From JAOUEA01 sp963810945 (GTDB taxonomy: Bacteria > Actinomycetota > UBA4738 > HRBIN12): 64,000 bases of DNA. Every line of letters starts with the position of its first letter. Position 1 is the first letter of the stretch. Where the stretch lies: positions 1,178,001 through 1,242,000 of the forward strand of contig CAWEPI010000004.1 of assembly GCA_963810945.1 (NCBI GenBank), written 5' to 3'. Below, piece after piece: positions 30,353-39,622 of the stretch. The notes beneath the pieces are model-generated. The model did not search any database. It was not told the DNA's origin and saw only the letters and a list, made by a program, of their open reading frames with translations. The translations under genes were made by a program, and so were the position numbers.

Positions 30353-30888
30353 ATGAGCGAACCCGAGGCACCGGCCGAGGCGCTCGCGACCCGACGTCGT
30401 GCAGGCCGTGCCCGTGGACGCGGACGGTCGAGGCCACGCGCGCCGACGATCCGGGGGCGTCCGCCGGAGACGATCACCGAGCCGGCCAAGCTCCTGCGGA
30501 TCGCGAGCATGGTGCGCGAACTGCTCGACGAGACCCGCCAGGCCTCGCTGGACGAGGCGGGCCGCAAGCGCCTCGCGGAGATCTACCAGCGCGCGGTCAA
30601 CGAGCTCGTCGAGGTGCTCTCGCCCGATCTGAAGGAGGAGCTCGCGCGAGCTCGCCCCGCCGCTGGAGGGTGTGCCGACCGAGTCCGAGATCCGCGTGGC
30701 CCAGGCCCAGCTGGTCGGCTGGCTGGAGGGCCTCTTCCACGGCATCCAGGCCGCGATGTTCGCCCAGCAGGCGGCCGCGCGCGCCCAGTTCGAGGAGCTC
30801 CGGCGGCGCGGGCTGCTCGGCGCAGAACCCCTCGGAGGAGGGCCAGCCCTCGCCGGACGGTCCCACCCGCGGCGGCCAGTACCTCTAG
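30353..30888 (+). CDS. bpa: Bacterial proteasome activator Bpa/PafE
   Basis: About 177 aa. After a basic, disordered start, the helical core reads EPAKLLRIASMVRELLDETR, then PTESEIRVAQAQLVGWLEGL and FHGIQAAMFAQQAAARAQFE, closely resembling mycobacterial Bpa (Rv3780). The C-terminus GGQYL carries the GQYL motif that docks into the 20S proteasome alpha ring and opens its gate without ATP. Two frame breaks, near 30648 (GCG plus C) and near 30823 (GGC plus G), were resolved; both sit after third codon positions. It predicts a 20S proteasome elsewhere in the genome. The stop shares CTAG with potC. Confidence 0.88.
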
Positions 30889-31764
30889 ACGGCCGCTGGC
30901 CGGCCTGCGACTGCGGCGGCGGTCACCGATCGCATCGGCCGGCGCCTTCGCCGGCGGGCCGCGCCGAGGCCTTCGCCGCCGCCCCCGGCCAGCCGCTGCG
31001 CGATGTACACGGGGATGAACATCAGCGAGCATCACGAGCACCGCCACGACGTTCACGATCGGGCGGTTCCTGGGCTGCCGCACGTTGTTGAAGATGAACT
31101 TCGGGAGCGTGAGCTCGGTGCCGGACGTGAAGTTCGTCACGACGATCTCGTCGAACGAGAGCGCGAACGCGAGCAGGCCGCCCGCCACGAGCGCGGTGCG
31201 GATCGCGGGGAACGTCACGAACCGGAAGGTCTGCCACCCGTCCCGCGCCGAGATCCATGCGAGGCCTCGATCAGCGACGTCGGCGTGCGTCGCAGGCGCG
31301 CGATCACGTTGTTGAAGACCACCACGATGCAGAACGTGATGTGGCCGATCATGATCGTGTAGAGGCTGAACGTGATCCCGAAGTTGTTGATCGACGCGTT
31401 GCAGCGCGATCGCCGGTCACGATGCCGGGCAGCGCGATGGGCAGCAGGAGGAGGAACGAGATCGAGTTCCGCCCGAAGAACCGGAACCGGTGGACGGCGA
31501 ACGCGGCGAGCGCTCCCGAGCAGCCAGCGCGACCACCGTGGCGACCGACGCGATCACCAGGGAGTTCGCGAGCGCCGTCGTGGAGGTCGCTGTTGTGCCA
31601 CGCCTGCGCCCAGTACTTGGTCGTGAACGAGTCGATCGGCCACTTCTGCCCGATGCCGGCTGTTGAACGCGTAGACGAACACGAGCGACGAGCGGGACGT
31701 AGAGGAACAGCAGCGTGAAGACCGACCCGAGCCGGATCAGCACGCGCGCGAACCTGGATTCCAT
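30885..31764 (-). CDS. potC: Spermidine/putrescine-type ABC transporter permease PotC
   Basis: About 290 aa after correction. Typical MetI-like permease: FLYVPLVLVFVYAFN at the first membrane segment, the EAA-loop region SLIEASMDLGARGWQTFRFVTFP, then LAFALSFDEIVVTNFTSG, which is characteristic of PotC. At least nine single-base frame breaks lie between about 31700 and 31020 (for example GTC plus G, GGG plus A, CTG plus C, TCG plus C), each after a third codon position. It imports polyamine or a related solute with PotB. Eight bases after potB. Convergent CTAG overlap with bpa. Confidence 0.82.
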
Positions 31765-31771
31765 CCGCCCC

Positions 31772-32670
31772 CTAGAGCGCCTCGAACGCGCCGGCGCGCT
31801 TGGCCAGCAGCAGGTAGACGGCCATGATCGGCCACCGGCACGAGCGCGTACGCGGCCGCGAACGGCACGTTGTTCGCGACGCCGACGCTGTCGTAGATCA
31901 CGTTGCCGATGAACTTCGTGTTGCCCACCAGCGACGGCGCGATGTAGTCGCCGAGCGTGAGCGAGAACGAGAAGATCGACCCCGCCACGATGCCCGGCAC
32001 GATCATGCGGGAAGACCACCCGGCGGAACGTGAGCCACCCTTGGCGCCGAGGTCGCTCGAGGCCTCGAGGAACGACTCCGGCACCCGCTCCAGCGCGCCG
32101 TAGATCGGGCAGCATCGTGAACGGCAGCCAGAGGTAGATGAACGTGAGCCAGATCGCCCACTGCGAGTTGCCGACCTCGACGTGGAGCCCGACCAGCCCG
32201 AACAGCCAGGCGAGGAACCCGCCTTGGGACAGGATCAGTCTTCCACGCGAAGACCCGCACCAGGTAGTTCGCCCACAGCGGCAGCACGACCGCCACCAGG
32301 ATCGCGTTGCGCGTGCGCGCGCGAGGCCATCCGCGCGGCGTAGTACGCGAGCGGGAACGCGAGGATGATGTCGGTCACCGTGACGGCCGCGGCGATCCCG
32401 ACCGTCCGGATCGTGATCGTGCGGTAGACCGGGTCCGTGAGCAGAGTCTGGAAGTTCTGGAGGCTGAACCGCTTCACGATCTTGCCGGTGAAGACGTCCA
32501 GCTGCCAGAACGCCGAGACGAACAGCACGAGCGAGCGCCCCGATGTAGAAGACCAGGAACCACGCGAGCGGCGGCGCGAGCGTAGCCGCCGAGCTTCAGC
32601 CGCGGTGGCGATAGAAGAACGCCGACAGCCGATTGGAGCCGGCCGCCGCCGCATCGACGCTCGCCGCCAC
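31772..32670 (-). CDS. potB: Spermidine/putrescine-type ABC transporter permease PotB
   Basis: About 298 aa after correction, from a probable GTG at 32670. Membrane segments include LAPPLAWFLVFYIG, AFPLAYYAARMA and AIWLTFIYLWLPFTMLPIYG, and the EAA loop ERVPESFLEASSDLGA that contacts PotA. The frame breaks about nine times: insertions such as CTC plus G, ACT plus G, CCG plus C and GCC plus G, and missing third bases near 32606 and 32043. Once corrected, the protein is continuous and has the length expected for PotB. Start assignment is uncertain by a few codons. Confidence 0.8.
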
Positions 32671-32703
32671 CGTCTCACGCCTCCTCGATCGATCCCACGG
32701 ACG

Positions 32704-32738
32704 CGCGCGGACCCCCGGGGACGCGCGGCCCCCGGGGA
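32704..32738. repeat. Two-copy tandem repeat between potD and potB
   Basis: The units cgcgcggacccccgggga (32704-32721) and cgcgcggcccccgggga (32722-32738) stand head to tail in the 84-base potD-potB spacer. Each contains a C5/G4 self-complementary core and could form a short hairpin. It may be a processing site or attenuator that sets binding protein above permease levels. Confidence 0.5.
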
Positions 32739-32754
32739 TCGTGCGTGCGATCGT

Positions 32755-34006
32755 CTACGCGCCGCGGATCTCCGTCCACTTCTGCTGCCAGACCGAGTAG
32801 TCCATGCAGGTGTTGCCTCGATCGTCGCCGCAGTCGGCCTGCGGCGTCTTCCAGCAGCGTAGATCGAGCTCAGGAACTCCGCGTTGCCGCAGTAGCCGTA
32901 GCGGAGCGTGTCCACGAGGTCGGCGTCCTTGCCCAGCGACTTCTTCAGCGAGCGGGCACGCCTTGGTGTTGCTGGTCGCCGCGCCGTACCAGTACGCGAC
33001 CTCGCGCCTGCACGTCGGGATCCAGCGTGTGCTTCATCCACTCGAGCATGCAGTTCGGGTGCGGTGCGTGCGTCGAGATCATCCACGTGTCGAGCCCAGC
33101 CGGTGACGCCCTCGGACGGGCACCACGGCGTCGACCGGCGCGTCCGCCTCGGCGTAGCTGAGGTTCACCGGCCAGGCCGTGCCGGCCACCATCGAGCCGT
33201 TCACGAACCCGTCGATCTCGTCGGTGTAGAGCGCCCAGTACTTCTTCACCATCGTCGCCTGCTGCTTCAGCAGGTCGACGGCGGCGTCGAGCTGGTCCTG
33301 GTGAGCTCGTACGGATCGGTGATGCCGAGGTCCGGCTGGTGCGCCTTCAGGTACATCGCCGCGTCGGCGATGTAGATCGGCGCGTCGTAGGCCGTGATCT
33401 TGCCCGCGTACGGGTTCGGCTGGCCGTTCAGCGTCGTCTCGAACACCACGTCCCAGCTCGTGGGCGCCGGCTTCACGACGTCGGTGTTGTACATCAGGAA
33501 GTTCGGGCCCGTACATGTACGGCACGCCGTACTGCACCCCGTTCACGACGTAGTGCTTGGTGCGGTCGCCGCCCGGCTGCAGCGGCGCGATCACGTTCGA
33601 CATCTCGGGGAACAGGCTCGGGTCGACCGCGGCCACGTCGCCGCCGGCGATCAGCCGGTTCGAGGCGTCGCCCGAGGCCGACACGCCGTCGTACGTGGAC
33701 CCGCCGCCCTGGCGCATCAGCGTGACCATCTCGTCGGAGGTGTCCGCGTACTTCACGGTGACCTTGCAGCCGGTCTGCTCCTCGAACGCGGTGACCCAGT
33801 CGAAGTTCGGATCGTTCGTGCCGTCCTCGACGTAGCCGTTCCAGGCGATCAGGTTGAGCTGGCCCTCGCCGGCCCCGATCGTGTCGTAGGTCTTCGCCGG
33901 CGAGGCGCTCGCTGCCGCCGCCCCCATTGTCGTTGCTGTTGCTACACGCAGCGGCCACGATCGCCAAGACGGCGATCGGCGCCAACCATCGGCTCACCCT
34001 CTTCAT
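32755..34006 (-). CDS. potD: Polyamine-type extracellular solute-binding lipoprotein PotD
   Basis: About 415 aa. The signal MKRVSRWLAPIAVLAIVAAAC ends in a lipobox (VAAAC), then an Asn/Gly linker, then the PotD fold: LNLIAWNGYVEDG, YDGVSASGDASNRLI, KHYVVNGVQYGVPYMYG, WPVNLSYAEAD and, near the end, KSLGKDADLVDTLRYGYCGN. At least nine frame breaks, including missing third bases near 33301 and 32860, were all resolved at third codon positions. GGAGGAGGGGC lies before the ATG, which overlaps the potA stop (ATGA). A Gly/Ser/Asp-rich pocket fits a cationic ligand, but ligand identity is not proven. Confidence 0.85.
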
Positions 34007-35146
34007 CCGTGCCCCTCCTCCTGGTCCAACGACCCCTCGTTCGCGCCGGCGGCCTCCTCGACCGGCCGGTTGTTCTTGCGCTCCCACAGGAGCCGGACCA
34101 CGCGCCCCTGCACCTGCAGCGCCTCCATCGACGACGTCGACAGGTTCTGCTGCATCACGACCAGCTCGCCGCCGGCGTCGAGCGCCACGACGTAGCGGGT
34201 GATCGCGCCGAGGTAGACGACCTCGCGCACGTGCCCGGTGGCCGTGCACTCCCCCGTCCTGCGCCGGGCGTTCCGTGTCGACGATCGCGATCTTCTCCGG
34301 CCGGATCGTGAACGCCTGCGCGTCGCCCGTGATCGTGCGGGCCGCCTCGCCCTCCAGCACGTTCGACACCCCGACGAACCCGCCACGAACCCCGTCGACG
34401 GCCGCTCGTAGACCTCGGCCGGGCGTCCCGACCTGCTCGATCGCGCCCGTGGTTGAAGACCGCGAGGCGGTCGCTCATCGTGAGCGCCTCCTCCTGGTCG
34501 TGGGTGACGTAGATGAACGTCAGCCCGACCTCCTGCTGGATGTCCTTCAGCTCGATCTGCATCTGCTGGCGGAGCTTCAGGTCCAGCGCGCCGAGCGGCT
34601 CGTCGAGCAGGAGCACCTTCGGACGGTTCACGAGCGCCCGCGCGAGCGCCACGCGCTGGCGCTGACCGCCGGAGAGCTGCCCCGGCTTGCGGTCGCCGAA
34701 CTGCTCCAGCGCGCACCATCGAGAGGGCCTCGGCCGCGCGGCTGCGGCGCTCGTCGCCGGGCACCTTCTTCACGCGCAGCCCGTACTCGACGTTCTCCGT
34801 GCACCGTCATGTGCGGGAAGAGCGCGTAGTCCTGGAACACCGTGTTCACGTCGCGCTGGTAGGGCGCCAGGCCCGAGACGTCGGCGCCTCCCAGCAGGAT
34901 CCGGCCCTCGGTGGGCTGCTCGAACCCCGCGATCATGCGCAGGCAGGTCGTCTTCCCCGAGCCCGACGGGCCGAGCATCGAGAAGAACTCGCCCTCCCGG
35001 ACGTCGAGGTCGACGCCGTCGACCGCGGTGAAGTCGCCGAACCGCTTCACGACGGCGTCGAGCCTGACGGCCGTCCCGGCCGCGGTGCGGGCATCGTCGA
35101 TCAGCGTGCCGGAAGGTCCGGACAAACGGGCTCCCCCTCGTCCCAC
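34003..35146 (-). CDS. potA: Spermidine/putrescine-type ABC transporter ATPase PotA
   Basis: About 379 aa. Walker A GPSGSGKTT, Q-loop NTVFQDYALFPHMT, signature LSGGQRQRVALARAL, Walker B VLLLDEPLGALD and the His switch YVTHDQEEALTMSD are all present, followed by a TOBE regulatory domain ending in VVRLLWERKNN. Frame breaks near 34799, 34713, 34446, 34427, 34383 and 34263 were resolved at third codon positions. The GTG at 35146 is the longest start; a TTG at 35125 after GAGGGGGAG is an alternative. First gene of potADBC. Confidence 0.86.
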
Positions 35147-35212
35147 GTTCGGATGGCGCTCATCTTGACCGACGCGCAGGCGCGGGGCAACACAACGTGG
35201 TGGCGCGAAGGC

Positions 35213-36244
35213 TCAGGCCGGCTTCGCCGTTCCGGCGTTGCCCGCGAGGGTCCGGCCGCGCCGACGGAGCCGCGTGGCGAGCCCGCGGGTGAGCGCGCCC
35301 ACGACGCCGGGACCCTCGTAGATCAGGGCCGTGTAGATCTGCACGGTGGTGGCGCCCGCGTCCAGGCAGTCCACGACGTCGTCGGCCGTGAACACTCCCC
35401 CGCAGGCGTTCACGGGCAACTCGGCGCCCGTGGCCTCGCGCACGGCGGCCACGATCTCGAGCGTCTGTGGCCAGAGGGCGCGGCCCGAGAGCCCGCCCTG
35501 GCCCACCGCGAGGCGCGCGTCGCCGACGAGGCGGGTGTTCGAACACGTGAGGCCCCGCGCCCCCGCCTCCTGGGCGATCCGCGCCTGCGCGAGCACCACC
35601 TCCCGCTCGACGTCCGTCACGAACGGAGGCAGCTTCACGAGCACCGGGCGGTCGGTGCGCGCCACGAAGGCTTCGATCAGCGCACGGAGGTGCGCCTCCT
35701 GGTCGCGGTCGCGACCCCACGAGACGTTGGGACAGCTCGCGTTCAGCTCCACGCCGTCGGCGAGCGGCGCCAGCAGTTCGAGCGAGGAGACGGCGTCGGG
35801 GATGTCCTCGTCGGCCAGGCTCACGAACCGCGGCGCGGGGCCGCCCACGGTTCGGGCGAGGTTCGCGGCGGCCGGCTCCGCGCCGGGGTTCGGCAGGCCC
35901 ATCGCGTTGGTCATCGAGCGATGCCGAGGTGAGCGCGCGATGCGCGGATTCGCGTTGCCGGCGCGCGACGCGCGCGTGATCGTGCCGCCCACCACGTAGC
36001 CGAACCCGAGCTCCCCGAGCGCGTCGAGGTGCGCGGCAGGTCTTGTCGAACCCCGCCGCGAGGCCGATCGGGTTGCGCAGCGGGATCCCCGCGAGGGAGG
36101 TCTCGAGCGACGAGACCCTCGGCGGCGCGCGCCGAGCCGCTTCCAGGGGAGCGGGAGGCTCAGCAGCGCGCCCGCCGTGCGATGGGATGCCTCGGGCTTC
36201 ATCGCGAAGAACGCCCGGCGGCCGACGGCCTGGTACCAACCCAT
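35213..36244 (-). CDS. pyrD: Dihydroorotate dehydrogenase (quinone), class 2
   Basis: About 344 aa from MGWYQAVGRRAFFAMKPEA, whose N-terminal helices are typical of the membrane-associated class 2 enzyme. FMN and active-site motifs: IPLRNPIGLAAGFDK, SMTNAMGLPNPG, VELNASCPNVSWG (catalytic Ser is in this loop region), PVLVKLPP, and TVQIYTALIYEGPG at the end. It oxidises dihydroorotate to orotate with quinone as acceptor, linking to the respiratory chain. Frame breaks near 36125 (missing third base of CGN) and 36045 (TGC plus C). Divergent from pyrE across 21 bases. Confidence 0.9.
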   Translation of the reverse strand: MGWYQAVGRRAFFAMKPEASHRTAGALLSLPLPWKRLGARRRGSRRSRPPSRGSRCATRSASRRGSTRPAAHLDALGELGFGYVVGGTITRASRAGNANPRIARSPRHRSMTNAMGLPNPGAEPAAANLARTVGGPAPRFVSLADEDIPDAVSSLELLAPLADGVELNASCPNVSWGRDRDQEAHLRALIEAFVARTDRPVLVKLPPFVTDVEREVVLAQARIAQEAGARGLTCSNTRLVGDARLAVGQGGLSGRALWPQTLEIVAAVREATGAELPVNACGGVFTADDVVDCLDAGATTVQIYTALIYEGPGVVGALTRGLATRLRRRGRTLAGNAGTAKPA

Positions 36245-36251
36245 CGCCCCG

Positions 36252-36258
36252 TATGCTA
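36252..36258. promoter_or_regulatory. Bidirectional core promoter of pyrD and pyrE with overlapping -10 hexamers
   Basis: Between the two start codons (36244 minus, 36266 plus) lie only 21 bases. They contain tatgcta, which reads TATGCT on the plus strand (36252-36257) and TAGCAT on the minus strand (36258-36253). Each hexamer ends exactly 8 bases before its ATG. Both genes would therefore make leaderless mRNAs from one shared 7-bp element. Confidence 0.6.
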
Positions 36259-36265
36259 CCGGCCC

Positions 36266-36776
36266 ATGAACGACGACCTCGTGCGACGCCTCGTCGAGGC
36301 CTCCGAGCTCCACGGGGACTTCGTGCTCTCGAGCGGGAAGCGCTCGACCGTCTACTTCGACAAGTTCCGCTTCCTCACCCGCCCCGACCTCCTGCGCGAC
36401 CTCGCCCACGAGGTGGCCGGCATGCTCCCGCCCGACACCCAGCTGCTCGGCGCGCCCGAGGGCGCGGCGATGCTCCTGGTGGCCGCGGTCGCCCTCGAGA
36501 CCGGACCTGCCGGTCGACCGTCGTGCGCAAGGAGGCGAAGGCCTACGGCACGCGCGCGCAGGTGGAGGGCGAGGTCCCGGCCGGCGCCCGCACCGTCGCT
36601 GATCGAGGACGTGAGCACGACCGGGCCACCAGGTCCAGCGCGCCGCCGAGGTCCTCGCCGAGGCCGGCGCCGACGTGCGCGGCATCATCCTCGCGATCGA
36701 TCGCGGCGGAGCGGATCACCTGCGCGAGGCGGGCTACCGGGTAGATGCGGTCGCGGTCTTGCGACCCACCACCTGA
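36266..36776 (+). CDS. pyrE: Orotate phosphoribosyltransferase
   Basis: About 168 aa after correction. GDFVLSSGKRSTVYFDKF is the N-terminal signature of OPRTase; the PRPP loop LIEDVSTTGHQV and the end GIILAIDRGGADHLREAGY follow. It couples orotate with PRPP to give OMP. Four frame breaks between 36506 and 36635 (ACC, GTC, GTC and ACC each followed by an extra G) are all after third codon positions. Consecutive with pyrD in the pathway, and divergently transcribed from it. Confidence 0.9.
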
Positions 36777-36793
36777 GGGAGCATCCTGAGGGG

Positions 36794-37360
36794 GTGCCCT
36801 CCGCCGAAACGAAGCCCCCCACGTCGTCTGCGCCCGAGACGGAGTCGCTCGATGAGCGCGTCCCGGTAGGGAGCTACATCAACCCCGTTCGCGGACTCGT
36901 GATCGGCCTCCTCGTGATGGCGGTGATCGGCCTCGGCCTGGGCCTGTTGCTGATCCTCCAGCCCGATGCCCCGACGCCTGCGACGGGCTACCTGCTCAAA
37001 GTCCTGCAGCCGAGCCCCGGAGCGGTGCTCCCGGGTTGGGAGCGCACCTTCACCGTGGAGTTCACCCTCGGCACCCGAGACGGCGCGCCCCTGTCGGCCA
37101 CGGACATCGCCTGGCTCACCGTGCACGTCCGATCGAGCCGCACACCCGGCGGCGCGGACGCCTCGTCGAGGCCTTGCAGCTACCACCCGGCTACGAAGAC
37201 CTACCGGTGCCGCGTCGCGACCCCCCCGACGAGCGCAGGCGGAGTCGAGACCTACATGACGGTCTTCGAAGGGCCCAACAGGTTCATGGAGGGACAGCAC
37301 GTCGCCGCGCCGACGCTCGACCCCTCGGTGACGAACCCGTTCGTCGTCCGGTTCAAGTGA
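36794..37360 (+). CDS. Single-pass membrane protein of unknown function
   Basis: 188 aa from a GTG at 36794 with GAGGG upstream. Residues about 35-60 (GLVIGLLVMAVIGLGLGLLL) are one membrane segment; the rest, about 130 residues, is predicted outside and contains two cysteines (PCSYHPATKTYRCRV). No family recognised. It follows pyrE by 17 bases and faces ctaG with an 8-base stop overlap, beside the respiratory cluster, so an envelope or oxidase-assembly role is possible but unsupported. Confidence 0.6.
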   Translation: MPSAETKPPTSSAPETESLDERVPVGSYINPVRGLVIGLLVMAVIGLGLGLLLILQPDAPTPATGYLLKVLQPSPGAVLPGWERTFTVEFTLGTRDGAPLSATDIAWLTVHVRSSRTPGGADASSRPCSYHPATKTYRCRVATPPTSAGGVETYMTVFEGPNRFMEGQHVAAPTLDPSVTNPFVVRFK

Positions 37361-38221
37361 CGAGCGCGTCCTCGCGGGCCTCGATGCGTCGCTGACGCGC
37401 CTCGTCGTCCCGCTTCCACGCCACCGCGACGATCAGCATCGCCGCCATCATGCCGAGGTTCCCCGCCAGCCACATCAGCACGGCCGCGTCCTGCTGGGAG
37501 GCGAGCGCGCCCGGGCCCCAGGGCGCGGGCAGGCTCGCGTAGGTGGCGTAGAGCGGCGCCTTCGCCAGGTAGATCGCCACGGCCAGGAAGGACATCGCGG
37601 GCATCGCGAGGAAGAGCGAGAGCAGGCGCGTGGGGTAGCCCATCGGGTGCGGCGTGGGGTCGCGCCCCACGATCGGCCACCAGTAGATCAGCGCCGCCGT
37701 GATCCAGAGCGTGTGCTCGAGGGCGTGGATCGGCCGCGACCGGAGCGCCGCGTCGAACAGCGGAGAGAAGTGGATCGCGTAGGGCACGCCGACGAAGAGC
37801 AGCCAGCCCACCACCGGCAGGGCGAGGAACGCGACCACGCGCCCGCGCATCACGCGCGTGAGGCGGCGCGCCGCCGGCGGCGACGTCGCGCGCAGCGCGA
37901 GCGTGACGGGCGCGCCGAGCGCCAGCAGCGGCGGAGCCAGCAGCGTCAGCAAGAGGTGTTGGGCCATGTGCACGGTGAACGAGACGTCGGCGTAGGCATC
38001 CACCGGCGAGCATCAGCGCGAGCGCCAGCACGCCCAGCCCGGCGTAGAACGCCACGGATGCGCCGCGATCCACCGCCGCGGCCGGCGCTGCGCACCCGGA
38101 TCAGGCCTGCTGCGTAGAGGGAGCCCGCGAGCAGGATCCCGAACACGGTGAACGGGTCGAGGACCCATCGGGTGAGCACGGTCCCCGGTCCGCCCGACGG
38201 CGGGATCACGACGCCGACCAT
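37353..38221 (-). CDS. ctaG: Cytochrome c oxidase assembly protein CtaG (caa3 type)
   Basis: About 289 aa, polytopic. FTVHMAQHLLLTLLAPPLLALG, HALEHTLWITAALIYWWPIVG and the conserved histidines in HMAQH and EHTLW are typical of the caa3_CtaG family, linked to copper insertion or assembly of cytochrome oxidase. Frame breaks near 38006 (GGT plus G) and near 38090 (AGC plus G, or GGC plus C); correction joins the N-terminal segments to the core. It is convergent with the protein at 36794 and divergent from ctaE. Confidence 0.83.
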
Positions 38222-38281
38222 CCGCCCATCCTGGCACGCACGCCGGTTGGCCGACGCCGTCCGTGTTAGAACAGGGGGCGC

Positions 38282-38860
38282 ATGGCGCAGGCGTCCGTGA
38301 CCGCACCCGAGGACGAGCGACGGGCCCCGCCCGTCCTGTTCGGGACCATCCTGTTCCTCGCTTCTGAACTGCTCTTCTTCGGCGGGCTCTTCGCGGCCTA
38401 CTTCGGCCTCCGCTCCGAGACCACGCCGTGGCCGCCGGCAGGTGTCGAGCTCTCCATCCCCCTCGGCGCCATCGGGACCGTCCTGCTGCTGGTCTCGAGC
38501 ATGACGTTCCATCTCGGCGTGAAGGCCGGCGAGCGTCGGAACGGTCGCGCGTTGCGGGGCTTCGTGCTCCTCACGATGTTGCTGGGCGCCGCGTTCCTGG
38601 GGGTGGAGCTCTACGACTGGCTCACGCTCGACTTCAGCGTCTCGTCACACGCCTACGGGACGATGTACTACGCGATGACCGGCCTGCACGGGCTCCACGT
38701 GCTGGCGGGGCTCGTGCTGATGATCGTGGTGCTCGGGCGCCTCGCGCAGGGCGCGTACCGCGACGGTCGCGTGAACGGGATGCACGCCGTCGCCTACTAC
38801 TGGCACTTCGTCGACGGCGTGTGGATCGCGCTGTTCCTGACCCTGTTCATCCTGCGGTGA
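38282..38860 (+). CDS. ctaE: Cytochrome c oxidase subunit III
   Basis: 192 aa, no frameshift. Five hydrophobic segments; GTILFLASELLFFGGLFAAYF and GLHGLHVLAGLVLM and the C-terminal YYWHFVDGVWIALFLTLFIL are classical subunit III motifs. It stabilises the aa3 oxidase. First gene of the respiratory operon, followed by qcrC after 4 bases, the usual actinobacterial ctaE-qcrCAB order. Confidence 0.92.
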   Translation: MAQASVTAPEDERRAPPVLFGTILFLASELLFFGGLFAAYFGLRSETTPWPPAGVELSIPLGAIGTVLLLVSSMTFHLGVKAGERRNGRALRGFVLLTMLLGAAFLGVELYDWLTLDFSVSSHAYGTMYYAMTGLHGLHVLAGLVLMIVVLGRLAQGAYRDGRVNGMHAVAYYWHFVDGVWIALFLTLFILR

Positions 38861-38864
38861 GGCG

Positions 38865-39622
38865 ATGAGGAGCAGCGAGGCCCGCGTGCTCTCCCGCATC
38901 CTGCGGGTGGGGCTCCTCCTGGCGGTCCTGGGCCAGATCGCGTGGTCGTTCCGGCCGGCCTCGACGCAGGCGCAGACCGATCAGCTCGCGCGAGGGCCAG
39001 CACCTCTACGAGGCCGAACTGCTCCACCTGCCACGGCCTGGACGCGCAGGGCACGCAGAACGGTCCCAGCCTGCAGGCCGTGGGCGCGGCCTCGCTCGAC
39101 TTCATGCTCAGCACCGGCCGGATGCCGCTGAACAACCCCGGCACGCAGCCGGTGCGCCAGGAGGTCAAGTTCACGCGCGAGCAGATGGACGCGATCATCG
39201 CCTACGTGCAGTCGATCGCGCCGGGCGGCCCCGCCATCCCGGTCGTCGACACCGCGCTCGGCGACCTGCCGACCGGCGCGGGCCTGTTCCTCGCGAACTG
39301 CTCCGGCTGCCACGGCGCCGGCGGGACCGGCGACTCCGTGGGCGGCGGCGAGATCGCGCCCTCGCTGTACGAGGCCGATCCCACCCAGATCGCCGAGGCG
39401 ATCCGGGTGGGGCCCGGCGTGATGCCCCGCTTCAGCGAGCGCACCCTCTCCGCGCACGACGTGAACTCGCTGGCCGCCTACCTGCTGTGGGTGCGCGACA
39501 ACGGCGACGAGGGCGGGCTGCAGCTCGGCCGCGTGGGGGCGGTGGCCGAGGGCCTCGTGGCCGTCGTCGTCGGGCTGGGCTTCATGATCCTGGTGATCCG
39601 GCTGACGGGGTCGAAGCCGTGA
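38865..39622 (+). CDS. qcrC: Di-haem cytochrome c subunit of the bcc complex
   Basis: About 251 aa. An N-terminal hydrophobic segment is followed by two cytochrome c domains with haem sites CSTCH and CSGCH and methionine ligand candidates in RMPLNN and VMPRFSE, then a C-terminal membrane helix (AEGLVAVVVGLGFMILVI). Actinobacterial QcrC of this kind passes electrons directly to the aa3 oxidase in a bcc-aa3 supercomplex without soluble cytochrome c. Frame breaks near 38996 (CGA plus G) and near 39014 (GCC plus G). Confidence 0.9.

Noticed and set aside
34003..35146. TTG at 35125 as the potA start
   Set aside because: It has the better ribosome site (GAGGGGGAG), but GTG 35146 keeps more of the frame; the choice stays open and I recorded it in the entry.
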